DNA of 64,000 nt from Cristatella mucedo. Its lineage: Eukaryota > Bryozoa > Phylactolaemata > Cristatellidae. The position numbers and the translations under genes are program-made. The notes beneath the pieces are model-generated. The model made no database searches and was not told the origin of the DNA. It saw only the letters and a list, made by a program, of their open reading frames with translations. Below are positions 48,001 to 57,929 of the stretch, in pieces. Positions within the stretch are counted from its first letter, which is position 1, and each line of letters begins with the position of its first letter. The stretch spans positions 186,001 through 250,000 of the forward strand of contig WPIO01000118.1 in NCBI GenBank assembly GCA_009760855.2. The letters are read 5' to 3'.

Positions 48001-51000
48001 GCTGCTGCTGCTTAGCCGAAACCTAACCTAGCCAAAGACATGCACTGCTGCTAGTGAAAGAAATAGTGGCGACACTAGGTTGGGATCCCCTACGGTACAC
48101 CTCAGGTGCTAAAACGAGATAAGCGTGACCTTCCGTCTAGTTAATCTTGACAAAGGTGAAATCGTCAAAGAGAATTCTATGATAGCTTAGCATCATGCAG
48201 TAGGCAAATCCTCTCAAGCAAAGGCTTTTTTAGGAGTCAACCAACAGCAGCATACTCACATCTTTTACGGAGGCTTTTTGTCTCTACGATAATTCGAGAA
48301 GTGTAGAACTAAGCTCAAGAAGAAAACGACAGGTTGCAGCACGGCCCGATGTACCAGGCTAGCCACGGCAGGTGAAAGCAGCTGAGAAGCCCACTTCGAA
48401 GTAGTGAACCATTCGAACTGGTTAAGTTAGACAGAAAGCTGCAAGTCAATGCTGCACTTCTGCCCTGGGCTTTATCGGATCCACCTCTGTGCGGCTGGTA
48501 GTGATATTTGTGCACAGCACGGGCGCAGCGCGAGTGCACACGGTACACGATGCTTGCCAGTCATCTTTCCAGGTGCAGCTATGCTTGCACGGGGACCGGG
48601 GACCGCTGCGAGCAGAAGCGGATTTAGTACGTACGTGCTCAGGTATGTCCTTGTTGAGGATAACCTGCAAGAGCTGTGGCGGCAATATCGGTGGACCCGT
48701 GTGCCGATCCAGTGGCTTTCGCGGCGGCACTTCCTGAGAGTACGTTCCAGGTGGAGATCCGGAGACTACAGCAATAATGAAAGCACGGTCCATGTGACCG
48801 AGAAAACACCACCGACAGTGGGGTGTGCTGTAGAGGAAAATTCGGCAGCGGAAATTCAGTTGCTTCTAGCTCATACAGTTACAGTTTAAAGGCGACCCGA
48901 AAGGGCAGGGCACGAAACACCTGCTTTTAAAGTGCACACTGGGTTTGCGTACCTGCGGATCTGCAGCTGTCATTACCTCGCCCTTCTCCTGCAGGACGTA
49001 TAAGGAAAGGTCTTGATCTAAGCATTCCTCCCCTGATAAAACGCAACTCCCAAAGACAGCCATGCAATCCTTGTGATCAGGCCCACCCAAGACGAAGCTT
49101 ACTAGGCAGCCACGGCAAGATATGTCTGACTTAGTTAAAGTAAGGACTCAGCAATCACGAAGCATGCATAAGCACAATGAAATTGGCAGCTAACTGCCGA
49201 CAAATTTAGGTCGGCAGTAAGATGCTGAAACCTAAATGAGCATTTGTAATTCTGACTAAAACGTTAGGGCAAGTTAATGAAGAGAATAGCTCTGCTGTTG
49301 TATACCCGCTAGACAAAGTGAGGAGTCGAAAAGAAGCAGCCACCTGTCTCTGCTAGACTGCTAGACAGCAAGCAGAGTTATGTGTAGCAATTGCAAACAG
49401 CAGTTTTCTCGTTTTAACAAGTGCTTTCACTAAATCATGCCACTCTTGTCGTTCTACAGATACCGAGCCAGACAGCTTCTAACAAATAAAAGAAGCTGTG
49501 CGATCAGAACTAGGTGCAGCCAATGTCAGAGCCAGGGGGTAATGGGACATCATCCCAGTGAGGCAGCAACTTGGGCCACCACTGATCCCTATGCGCCCCC
49601 CCCCCGACCATCACCAATGTCTCTTAATTTCAATCGACAAGCAACCACAGAGTTCGTGTCGAATAAGCAGCATGATCGTGCGCTATAATTTTTCATTAAT
49701 TGCAGGTCTAGTCCTGCTTACATGCAACCCTTTGGCGTCTTGCCCCCTAAATAAATATTTTGCAGGTCTTGCCCCCACATGAAAATCCTGGCTACCCCAC
49801 AGGGTGCAGTATCACGATAACCAAGCAAAGAAGACCGACCAAAGAGTGTGCTACAGAGAGCTTCAAAGAAATGGTGCAGCTGTAATACTGACCGATCTCG
49901 GTAGTCTTAGCTTGCACAGCGGCGATATCTTTCTCAAGTGCCTGAAAGATCTCGAAGTCTGATTTCTTGACAGTGACCACGTTGTTCACTGTTCCCAACG
50001 AATTATTCCGGAAGGGCTGAAACAAATTGGGTACCAGCATGAGTCACTTTGCGAGGTCAGTCACACGAAGTGATTCGCAGTGAACTGCATATGAGATGGC
50101 AAGCATTCAAGAGAGCACTCAATAACGATCGAACGGCTTCAGAGTTGTGCGCTAAAACTAAGGCTAAACGCTGTGGTCATCCATCTGCTACTGTATAGCT
50201 CAGCCTCTTCACAGATAACAAAATAGCACACCGAAAACGACTCAATGTGCACACGCAATGTGCCAGACACAATCACAACGAGCAAGCAAGTGCGTATTGA
50301 AGCGTGAAGGCCTGTTGTTACCTCGTCTGCATTGTGGACCCACTGTCCATCGACTAAGAACTTGTACTCGTGCTCCCCCTCGTTAAGGTTTACAATGGTG
50401 TAGAAATTATTGGTGCTGCAATAGATAAGCAGCACTAGCATGCAGTCCACTGACTTCTGAGCAAGCACATCACATTGCTAACGTAAGAAAAACGGCAAAG
50501 GAGTATATACGCACGCACAGACAAACACAGCAGCGCAGACGTTGGTCTGCACTAATCATTAGGCAATAGTGCAAAGTGGGCAATTTCGCATTGCACCTAC
50601 GATTCGATCCGTCTGGGCTAGTAGGGCACTGTGCAGTACAGTGACACAACTCGGTATTCCGTGCATTCGAATAAAAAAATACAGGGCTCTGTGGAAGGTT
50701 GGGGACAATGAACAAACAATGCCCACTACCGACAGAGAATGCTCAATAGCGCTGTGCAAAAAACCTGCAGCAGGGCTCTGTCGGTTTTACCATGAAGGCT
50801 ACTAGCTTGAATGCTCCTTGCAGAGCACTTGAAGCCTACTGACTGAAAGAGCAAGCACCCACGCACAAAACAGAATACAGCTCTGAAAATTCAAGTACTT
50901 GATCATGAACAGGGTGAAAGGGGTGCAGTCGAAAAGGAGTTTCGAGTCTCTCACAAACCTCTTAGGCCCTTGCATTGACATCATCCCCAGCACATGGCAA

Positions 51001-52400
51001 ATGCAAGTCGAATTTACCGCAAACCGATCGCTCTGTTTCTTCTTTAATCAATATTAAGCAGTTCTGCTATATTAATCTAGCTCAGAAAAACAGTGCCGAT
51101 GTTTCTCTAACTTTGTTTGAAGCGCTTTGTAATGATTCTGCAACCTGATTCCACGAGATCAAAAGAAACGAATTACTGGCACGAGACATACCATAGGCTC
51201 GCGAGCCACACACCAATGTTATGTGCAGTGGCACTACTTGTCGCATGCTACTGTCGAACAGTGCGAGTACCTCTTGACGAGCTGAATTTTTTTCCATCCA
51301 TTAAAGCTGCCGCTGACATATACTTCTTTGCCTCCCTTGTCCCACTTTATGACTGTGGGTAGTTGGTTGTCCTTAACTTGGAATCGAGGCGGCTCACTGA
51401 CTGACCCAGCCCTGTACCGGGCATAGATCACATCTTCCGCAGGCGATCCATTGCCCGGAGCATGTAGGCCAGCCGACTAGAGAGGAAAATGCATACAGAG
51501 ACGAAATGTTATATTTACAGCAGCTACTGCAACACAATGACTAGCCTTGCAAATCGAAGCAGTCCTGCACTGTGCACAGGAGGTTAATCAGGAATAGCAA
51601 TGCCACCTGCACGAGCCGGCGGACTCATATGCATGCATGTCAATGCAGCTAGTCATGTAACAATAGTGGTAAGCATTTTCAGCAAACAGCAACGAGCTAA
51701 ATCTCTTTCTAAGCACTTCACATAAAAGGGAAAGGAAGCAGGTCCACTGATTAGTGATACTAGCCAGCACAGAGGCAGGACTCACAAGCATCCCAGGACA
51801 AATGCACACGAATAAATTAATAGCATTACTAGGTCGCTTGCACGGCAACGTTCGAATACGCACAACCATTGCCCTCCATATTAGCACATGCTTCCCAACA
51901 ACCATTAGCCTCCATATTAGCACCTGCTTTCCTCCTTGCCTGATCGATCAATAACCATTTGAAAGTCAAAGATCCTAGCACGTACCAAGCTGCTGCTTTG
52001 CAAGCTAACTCGGCGGGCTTTCCGTCCCAATCAGTAACCACGAAACACGCGAGACATCTGTGGATGCTGCCAGCGCTCACGATGGGGCTGACTACACGCT
52101 GCGTGGGCAAAGGCACAGAGCCGGAAAGCCAGCTGCCACTTGCTGCCCTTCCCCCTCAGCTCTCACCTTGATCAGCGACTGGCTGAACTGGTACTGGTCA
52201 TCGAGAAGTGTGTGCGCTCCATGACCGGAAGAGACGACCAGCGGCTGCTCCTCGCTGATCGAAGGCCGCCTGGCGCGCTGCGGAGTGCCCAGGCCGGCAG
52301 CGCCACTGGAGCCGGCGGCAGCGGCACCGCCGATGGCACCAACCGTCGTGCTTGTCGAACTGGTGGTGGAGCTGCCTGCCGCCGAGTTGGAGTTACCCAT
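37808..52400 (-). CDS. PRKAB: AMP-activated protein kinase beta subunit (complete, 7 exons)
   Basis: Scaffold and glycogen-binding subunit of the AMPK heterotrimer, which senses cellular AMP/ATP. Exons: 52400-52167, 51476-51271, 50415-50322, 50016-49893, 48765-48635, 44783-44715, 37891-37808. Every junction is GT-AG and in phase; together they give 313 codons and a TAA. MGNSNS fits N-myristoylation of Gly2. The carbohydrate-binding module spans about residues 118-190: [14 protein letters not shown] (W139), [10 protein letters not shown] (K165, W172), then TVNN. Ser147 is placed like the autophosphorylated Ser108 of human beta1. The C-terminal domain has [31 protein letters not shown] and [12 protein letters not shown]. 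About 270 residues is usual; the excess is a low-complexity Ser/Thr/Gly/Ala N-terminus with [10 protein letters not shown], a possible basophilic kinase site. Confidence 0.96.
37900..39190. other. AMPK beta intron 6, unassigned stretch
   Basis: Contains a 190-codon plus-strand open frame (38080-38652) with no recognisable motif; nothing supports it as a gene. Confidence 0.45.
39195..40110 (-). mobile_element. L2 3' part with a local duplication and a later insertion
   Basis: The reversed lineage A-type reading-frame end and 3' UTR run 39195-39682. The block 39553-39682 (GAGCAAGAGAACGAAGGA to GGTAAGAAGTGGTG) then repeats as 39683-39717 plus 40010-40110, split by a 292-base unrelated segment. 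Confidence 0.65.
39718..40009. mobile_element. Unclassified 292-base insertion in L2
   Basis: Begins TGGGCTGGGCC and ends GTGGACCCCAC; it is bracketed by AAAAGTG on both sides, a possible 7-base target duplication. The ends are imperfect inverted complements. Family unknown. Confidence 0.4.
40870..41300 (+). mobile_element. L2 remnant, internally deleted
   Basis: A diverged YHFYADY remnant at 40999-41020 and PKLND, then a jump to the 3' UTR (GTAAAGTGCCCAGAAAAAG) and (ATT)n. Confidence 0.7.
41600..42030 (+). pseudogene. Possible LTR-retrotransposon Gag remnant
   Basis: The frame reads [19 protein letters not shown], a stop, then [18 protein letters not shown] and [20 protein letters not shown]. 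The order (acidic SFEQ, Leu, Cys-Asp-Phe, then a region of the DxLIxxVLDRS kind) recalls Ty3/Gypsy Gag proteins. It is broken and lacks a zinc knuckle. An L2 fragment begins just beyond it. Weak call. Confidence 0.3.
42035..43395 (-). mobile_element. L2 lineage B, endonuclease end to reverse transcriptase start
   Basis: From 43395 down: endonuclease remnants ([17 protein letters not shown]), linker ([20 protein letters not shown]), pre-RT ([20 protein letters not shown]) and the RT start ([20 protein letters not shown]). It is truncated at both ends and lies in AMPK beta intron 6. Confidence 0.85.
43400..44491 (-). mobile_element. Tc1-type DNA transposon remnant, copy 2
   Basis: Homologous to the copy at 1.9-3.4 kb. 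The minus strand reads [31 protein letters not shown] and [19 protein letters not shown] (second catalytic Asp), and then stops at the L2 copy, so the C-terminal part with the catalytic Glu is missing. The terminal repeat at the 44.49 kb end merges into a (GT)n tract. Confidence 0.75.
44492..44575. repeat. (GT)n microsatellite
   Basis: Pure GT repeat between the Tc1 remnant and AMPK beta exon 6. Confidence 0.98.
44715..44783 (-). CDS. PRKAB: AMPK beta exon 6
   Basis: The acceptor is GCATATTCAG|TTG and the donor ATCAAG|GTAAGT. Its 23 codons read [20 protein letters not shown] plus SIK. The spacing from NKD in exon 5 to PEPNH equals that in mammalian beta subunits (10 residues). Confidence 0.96.
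44972..45028. repeat. (CA)n microsatellite
   Basis: Pure CA repeat in AMPK beta intron 5. Confidence 0.98.
45560..47190 (+). mobile_element. L2 lineage A retrotransposon, inactive
   Basis: From a scrambled start, FDTIDH (45870), [33 protein letters not shown] and FLKLNGDK, to [17 protein letters not shown] and the complete 3' UTR ending ATTATT at 47190. There are several stops and shifts. AMPK beta intron 5. Confidence 0.88.
47255..47345 (+). mobile_element. L2 lineage B, 3' end only
   Basis: CTCTCCTGCATAACACCCAC then GTGGAATTACAGACAGAGAT. Confidence 0.75.
47345..48630. other. AMPK beta intron 5, unassigned stretch
   Basis: Short overlapping frames at 47.5-47.95 kb on both strands, none recognisable. 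Confidence 0.45.
48635..48765 (-). CDS. PRKAB: AMPK beta exon 5
   Basis: The acceptor is ATTGCTGTAG|TC and the donor GAGCAC|GTACGT. It encodes [12 protein letters not shown] and the family signature [17 protein letters not shown], the start of the C-terminal alpha/gamma-binding domain. Confidence 0.95.
49512..49800. mobile_element. MITE-like repeat, copy 1
   Basis: Shares order and sequence with the element at 60149-60445: GGGCCACCACTGATCCCTA, TTTCATTAATTGCAGGTCTA and, at the end, AATCCTGGCTACCCCA. The ends are decayed. AMPK beta intron 4. Confidence 0.65.
49893..50016 (-). CDS. PRKAB: AMPK beta exon 4
   Basis: The acceptor is TTTGTTTCAG|CCC and the donor ATCG|GTCAGT. It reads [18 protein letters not shown] then [12 protein letters not shown], matching the family's link from the glycogen-binding module to the C-terminal domain. 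Confidence 0.95.
50322..50415 (-). CDS. PRKAB: AMPK beta exon 3, second half of the glycogen-binding module
   Basis: The acceptor is CTATTGCAG|C and the donor GACGAG|GTAACA. It encodes [19 protein letters not shown] and [11 protein letters not shown], including the glycan-contacting Lys and Trp. Confidence 0.95.
51271..51476 (-). CDS. PRKAB: AMPK beta exon 2, first half of the glycogen-binding module
   Basis: The acceptor is CCTCTCTAG|TCG and the donor AAGAG|GTACTC. It holds 68 codons plus two bases, including [18 protein letters not shown] and [18 protein letters not shown]. The final two bases (AG) are the start of a Ser codon finished by exon 3. Confidence 0.95.
51690..51935. repeat. L2 3'-end scrap and a short tandem duplication
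   Basis: AGCTAAATCTCTTTCTAAGC at 51695 is a minus-strand L2 3' end scrap. At 51865-51933 CCTCCATATTAGCAC occurs twice, about 36 bases apart. Both lie in AMPK beta intron 1 or its upstream flank (exon 2 begins at 51476). Confidence 0.55.
52167..52400 (-). CDS. PRKAB: AMPK beta exon 1
   Basis: Begins [10 protein letters not shown] and ends YQFSQSLIK before donor AAG|GTGAGA: 78 codons, phase 0 exit. It is GC-rich and low in complexity, unlike the conserved exons that follow. A CACACAG acceptor-like site about 23 bases upstream of the ATG would allow a separate 5' untranslated exon. Confidence 0.9.
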
Positions 52401-52439
52401 TCTCTGCCGTGGTCTGAGGCTGTGTGATCGTTAGCGTGC

Positions 52440-53140
52440 TTTAACTGACAAAAGGATAAACAACAACATCGTGAATTAACAGCACGACTTTCTGCAACAC
52501 CAGCATCAACAACCCACCCACTTAACCTCATGTTTTCTTCTTGTGTATGACAGATGTATATTGTATATGACAGATTTCTTTCAGCAAACATCAGAAGCAC
52601 CAAAAACTGGTGGAAAGATTAACACAATATCCACGGCCGAGTGGATCCGGAATCATCTCAGCCCACGTAAGAGACATAACATACACCTTCAGTAAAAGTT
52701 AAGGCAGCCAAGCTCAGTATTATATAAATTATTACATTAGTATTATTGAACTGGGCAGCACACGCACGACAGATCTTGAGATCACAGCAATTGTGGAGCC
52801 TTGTGGGAGGGCTGCACGAATCATACACTTCTGTCAGTGCCATACCTATACAAAGTATCTAAAGTATCTACAGCATAAACATCGCAAGCTGTGTCTGCTT
52901 TCTACTTTGCTAAGATCACCAAGCGAACCACAAGTCAGTGCCATCCCGTTGGATAAAGACAGAACTCTATTTATGCCTGCCTCACCACGAGAGCTTTGCT
53001 GATCGAGATACTTTAGATCGACTTGACAGAGCAAAAAGTTCCCCCAGGAATGAAAGGATACATCGAGTCTTTGAAGGGAGCTTCGAAGATATAGCTGTTA
53101 TAGCAATCAGCACTAAAAACCATCAGTGATGACTTACTTA
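52440..53140. other. Upstream flank of AMPK beta, unassigned
   Basis: No TATA box or recognisable repeat. The ATG lies at 52400; the transcription start is not visible. Confidence 0.4.
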
Positions 53141-53146
53141 TTGAAA

Positions 53147-53290
53147 GCCGGTTTGGCCAGGTGGTTAAGGTGCTCACCCCGACCAAGGTCTGGCCGTGGT
53201 CGTGGGCTCGAGCCCCGTGGCATATGTGAAGCGCCTGACTAGAGATTAACTTCTCTTAGGGCGCTATACAAATGAATTTTATTTATTTAT
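53147..53290 (+). mobile_element. SINE2, tRNA-derived
   Basis: Best copy: TGGCCAGGTGGTTAAGG (A box), GTGGGCTCGAGCCCC (B box), CATATGTGAAGCGCCTGACT, then AGGGCGCTATACAAATGAAT and a (TTTA)n tail. Confidence 0.9.
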
Positions 53291-53506
53291 ATTTAAGCTA
53301 AAAATGCTTGACTACATTGACAGCTGACATATCGCTGGCCAGGCGCTATACAAATGAATTTTATTTATTTATATTTAAGCTAAAAATGCTTGACTACATT
53401 GACAGCTGACATATCGCTGGCCAGGCGCTATACAAATGAATTTTATTTATTTATATTTAAGCTAAAAATGCTTGACTACATTGACAGCTGACATATCGCT
53501 GACCAA
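53261..53506. repeat. 82-bp direct tandem repeat, three copies
   Basis: Units start at 53261, 53343 and 53425 with GCGCTATACAAATGAA and run to GACATATCGCTGGCCAG. The copies are almost identical, the third differing near its end (GCTGACCAAG). Each unit contains the last bases of the SINE2 plus flanking DNA. Confidence 0.95.
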
Positions 53507-53509
53507 GCA

Positions 53510-54110
53510 AGTGATCTAGAAATGACTGCCTCCGAAATAACTAGGAGCAGAGATGAGTCTTTTCACTTTACTGCAATAAACCGTAAACATACTACATACA
53601 GGCCAGACCAGCGGCTTGCAAGGTGATGAACATCAGCAGCACTGCCACAGCACTACCAGAGCCAACACTGTTCAGGGACAGACTACTCCCTCACGACAGC
53701 TGCACAGATTTAGACTCCAATCCCCAGCCCCTGTGCCTCGTGATACATTATAACCAACACCCCTACAGACCTAAGTGATGCCGTGTGACCTGATTCACCA
53801 ATCAAGCAATTCACCTGCACAAAAAAGCAGTTGTGCAAGCTGAGCTCAGATGAAGGGCAGCCGGCATGCCTGCAGGAAGGTACGATCGAGCTAGTGCTAG
53901 TTCAAGAGAACACTTGGTAAGCCACCCCAGTGATAGCTGACTGATTCATGAGGCGAGAAAGCAAATTAGTGGCAAAGGCACGAATCTTGCAAAGAGGGGA
54001 ACAGGAAGAGGCCAAATATGCTGACACCCTCAGAATAGGACCGACTCGATAAGGTGTAGGCAGAGCAGGCAAGCAAAAGTGGGCTGCTGCCAGGACTTAT
54101 GGGTTTGGAG
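53510..54110. other. Unassigned stretch
   Basis: No recognised gene or repeat. Confidence 0.5.
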
Positions 54111-54114
54111 TTGC

Positions 54115-55645
54115 CTAGCAGCCTTCGCCCAGTTTCCCTTCTTCCTTTCTTGCTAAAGATTCTTGAAAAAATTGTCGCTAAGCAGCTAGTTGAAAATATT
54201 GAAAAGAATGAAATGTCAGAAACATTTCAATCGGGTTAGAGAGGCAGCACACCACTGAAACTGCTCTCCTCCGTGTTAACAATGACATTCTATGCGGCAA
54301 CGATGACGGGAATGTCACTGCCCTAGCTCTGCTAGATCTATCAGCTGCCTTCGACACTATTGATCACGATGTCCTACTTGAACGATTGAGAACAACGATT
54401 GATCTGGCAGACGAGGCACTGGCATCGTTTAAATCGTACTTGCCTGACTGTGTTCAATCCGTGTCGTGTGGGGGTCAGGTGTTACCCACGACACTGGTCG
54501 CCTGTGAAGTCCCTCAAGGGTCCGTCCTCGGTGCCCTGCTGCTCTCCATTTATACTCAACATCCAGGAAAAGTGATTAAGGCCCATGGATATCACTTTTA
54601 TGCTGACGATACTCAGCTGTATTTGTCATTTAAACCGTCGGAATCTGCTGCAGCAACTGAAAAACTGAATGCTTGCCTTGCCGACATTCGATCCTGGATG
54701 TCGGAAAATTTCTTGAAACTAAATGACGATAAAACCAAACTGCTGCTCATAGGAGTGTAGCTGGACTAAAAGGCTTTGCTTTTCTAATAGGTGATGCTGT
54801 TGTGCGACCATCACCAAGCACTCGAAATTTAGGTGTCGTTTTCGACAGCTGCCTAAATGTTAAAAGCTTCATTCAGAAGACTGCTTCCAAAGCTGGTCAT
54901 CACATCCAATTCCTATCCAAGATCCTACCTATCTATGTAAGATTAGGAGCTGTCTTCCACAGTGGCTTGCAACAAATTTAACTAGCTGCTTAGTTCTGTC
55001 TCGGCTTGATTATTGTAATTCCCTACCAAAAAACAACTAGGCCACTGCAGATGGCTGTGAATTCGGCTGCAAGGCTAGTTTTTCAAGTCCCAGAGGTTTG
55101 ACCACGAGTCTCCTTTGCTAAAAGAGCTAGGATGGCTGCCGGTTGATCAACGGATACAGAGCAAGGTTCTTACACTGACCCACAGGGCCCGCCACGGCTT
55201 GGCTCCTCCATATCTAGCTGAACTGCTGCACCAGTTTCGGCCTCCTCGTGCCCTCAGGTCCTGTATGGACAATAAACTAGCCATTCAATTCTTCTGCTTA
55301 AAGACCGTTGGCGACAGAAACTTTGGCTCTGTAGGTCCTAGACTGTGGAACTCGCTTCCACAATTCTTAAGCAATGACAACTACTCTCCTACTGCCGACT
55401 GTGTCTCATCCTTTCCAGCCAGCGGTACTGAGCTGGCCACTCACTACCTCAACTGCTCTCCTGACTCTGCTATGCTTTCCACTTTCTCTTTGTTGCGTGA
55501 GACGAAGTCTGTTCGCTACCAAATGCGTACTGAAAGCCGCTTAGGCTGTGAGTGCGCTATACAAAACTCTCCTGCATAACACCCACATATTCTTGATGGC
55601 TTTGTGGAGTTACAGACAGAGATACATTACATTGCATTAGCAGCT
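54115..55645 (+). mobile_element. L2 lineage B retrotransposon, 5'-truncated, first of a pair
   Basis: Starts in the RT (LLSFLAKILEKIV-like), with an open frame at 54386-54760 containing [30 protein letters not shown] and [15 protein letters not shown]. The C-terminal frame at 55115-55579 reads LGWLPVDQRIQSKVLTLTH to AIQNSPA and a stop. The tail is ACATTACATTGCATT. Confidence 0.9.
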
Positions 55646-55649
55646 AGCA

Positions 55650-56475
55650 GCTGAGCACTAAACAAGTCCGATGGATGGCATGTGCTCACGGACTACATAT
55701 CGATCAGGCACAGACTGCCTCTACAGCTAGCCATCACATCCGATCCCTATCCAAGATTAGAAGCTGTCTCCCACAGTGGCTTGTAAAAAATTTAACTAGC
55801 TCTTTAGTTCTGTCTCGGCTTGATTATTGTAATTCCCTTTTGGCTGGGCTACCAAAGAAAGCTATTATGCCACTACAGCGGACTATGAATATGGCTGCAA
55901 GGCTGGTCTTCAAGTCCCAGCGGTTTGAGCACGTGTCGCCTTTGCTGAAAGAGCTAGGATGGCTGCCGGTTGAGCAAAGGATACAGAGCAAAGTTCTTAC
56001 GCTGACCCACAAGGCCCGCCATGGCTTGGCTCCTTCGTATCTACCTGAACTGCTACATCAGTTTCAGCCTGTTCGCGCCCTCAGGTCCTGTGTGGACAAT
56101 AAATTAGCTGTCCCATTCCTCCGCTTAAAGACAGTTGGCGACAGAAGCTTTAGCTCTGCAGGTCCTAGACTGTGGAACTTGCTTCCACAATTCCTACGCA
56201 ACGACATCTACTCTCCAACTGCCGACTATGGCGCATCTTTTTCAGCGGTCCTGAGCTGCTACTTCTATGCTACTCACTACCTCAACTGCTCTCCTGACTC
56301 TGCTATGCTTCCCACTTTCTCTCTGTTGCGTGAGACGAAGTCTGTTGGCTACCGAATGCGTACCGAAAGCCGCTTAGGCTGTGAGTGTGCTATACAAAAC
56401 TCTCCTGCGTAACACCCACATGGTCTTTATGACTTTGTGGAGTTACTGACGGAGACATTACATTACATTACAGCA
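55650..56475 (+). mobile_element. L2 lineage B retrotransposon, second of a pair
   Basis: An open 245-codon frame (55675-56412) joins [57 protein letters not shown] and a closing NSPA. The tail is (ACATT)n at 56454-56472. It lies head to tail with the preceding copy and is less decayed. Confidence 0.9.
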
Positions 56476-57330
56476 CCTGGAGGGAGGGGGCCAAGCCCTG
56501 GAGAGTAGTAGCTTAGTGACTGACCATATATGCTTGTCGAGACTAGACCAGCGGGATTCAGCTTGCTCATTTTAAAGGTCCCAATGCATCCGAAGCTGAG
56601 ACAGCTGCACTCTCCACGGTCATCAAACGTCATGGAGCATTTTTTTTCTGCAGTCATGGACATGTATGGCAAACCTTATCAGACCGAAATCAGAAATAAT
56701 CTAGCTTCCTGTTGCATAAGCAGAGCTGAACTCGCATTTCAAATTCCACTCTGAAATATGAAGTTTTAGCCGGATGGAATGTACAAGGCACAAACCTAAA
56801 CTGGAAATGAAGCTGTATGAAGCACGTATTGAACAGCCTCCCCAGTCTCTTGTGACGTAACCACCTAGCACCGTTGAGTGAAGCAGGACAGAAGAAAGAC
56901 AGGCTGTGCACACAAGGCATTTGACTGGTTGGCACAGGCAAGGTCATCCATCGTTAAGCTGCCTCGAAAATTTGTGGCAGACACAGATGCAGGGTCCCCT
57001 CTCAGGTACCACAAGAGCCATTAGTTAGAAGACACTAGAAGTAGAAAGTATGTAGGCAGTAGAAGTATCGGCAGGGGGCTCATCATACCTGCTCTGTCTC
57101 ATACTTCATTCAACTTTTCCCAATCGCAGACGAAGAGGGATTTTAGATGCTGCAAACTCTCAAAAGCGAGGCATGCCACTGACCTAGTTACCTAGTTACC
57201 CTTCAGCCCACTTGAATGGGCCCCCCTAAGCCAAGTCAAGGTAAAGCCTCCTAGGGGATGAACACCTATATTCGATGTGATGCTGCAAGCAACGAACTGT
57301 GGTCACCTACTCTCAGATGATAAACGAGAA
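56475..57330. other. Unassigned stretch
   Basis: No recognised gene or repeat. Confidence 0.5.
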
Positions 57331-57511
57331 AAAATTACACATTTGTATAGTGACCTCAGAGAACTTAATCTCTTTCTAGGAACTTTACATAAACTGCAAA
57401 GAAGGCATGATCGAACGGCTAGTAGTAGCAAGCTCAATTTAAACAAGCATGACATGGTTAGAGGTGTTCTACACAGGGTCAGCATGCAAATATGGTTACT
57501 GGCAGCACTCA

Positions 57512-57635
57512 GTCTTATAATTGATTTATATAATTCATTTGTATAGCGCCCTAAGAAAACTTAATCTCTATTCAAGCGCTTCACATATGCCACAGGGCTC
57601 GAGCCCACGATCTCGGTCAAACCTTGGTCGGGGCA
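57512..57635 (-). mobile_element. SINE2, 5'-truncated, nested
   Basis: Shared 3' end, GTGGGCTCGAGCCC on the minus strand, and flanks AGCACTCA (57504-57511 and 57636-57643) as an 8-base target duplication. Confidence 0.85.
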
Positions 57636-57789
57636 AGCACTCATGAGCCCACAAAGACGAATCACATTGATCCACTAAGTGCTGCGATAGATAGGCGCAT
57701 CTTTAGCTTCTTTTTTAATGTCGTCAAGACGGGATGGTGTGATGTCGAGTTCAGTGGATCTGCCACGACTTGTTTCAGTACATTTCATA

Positions 57790-57929
57790 GGACCGCCGAG
57801 CTGGTTTGGTCCAGCGGTTAAGGTGCTCCCCGACCAATGTCTGGCTGAGGTCGTGGGCTCGAGCCCCGAGGCATATGTGAAGTGCCTGAATATAGATTTT
57901 TCTCTTAGGGTGCTATACAAATGAATTAT
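57790..57929 (+). mobile_element. SINE2, nested
   Basis: TGGTCCAGCGGTTAAGG, GTGGGCTCGAGCCCC and GGGTGCTATACAAATGAATT; flanks ATTTCATA (57782-57789 and 57930-57937) form an 8-base target duplication. Confidence 0.9.
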
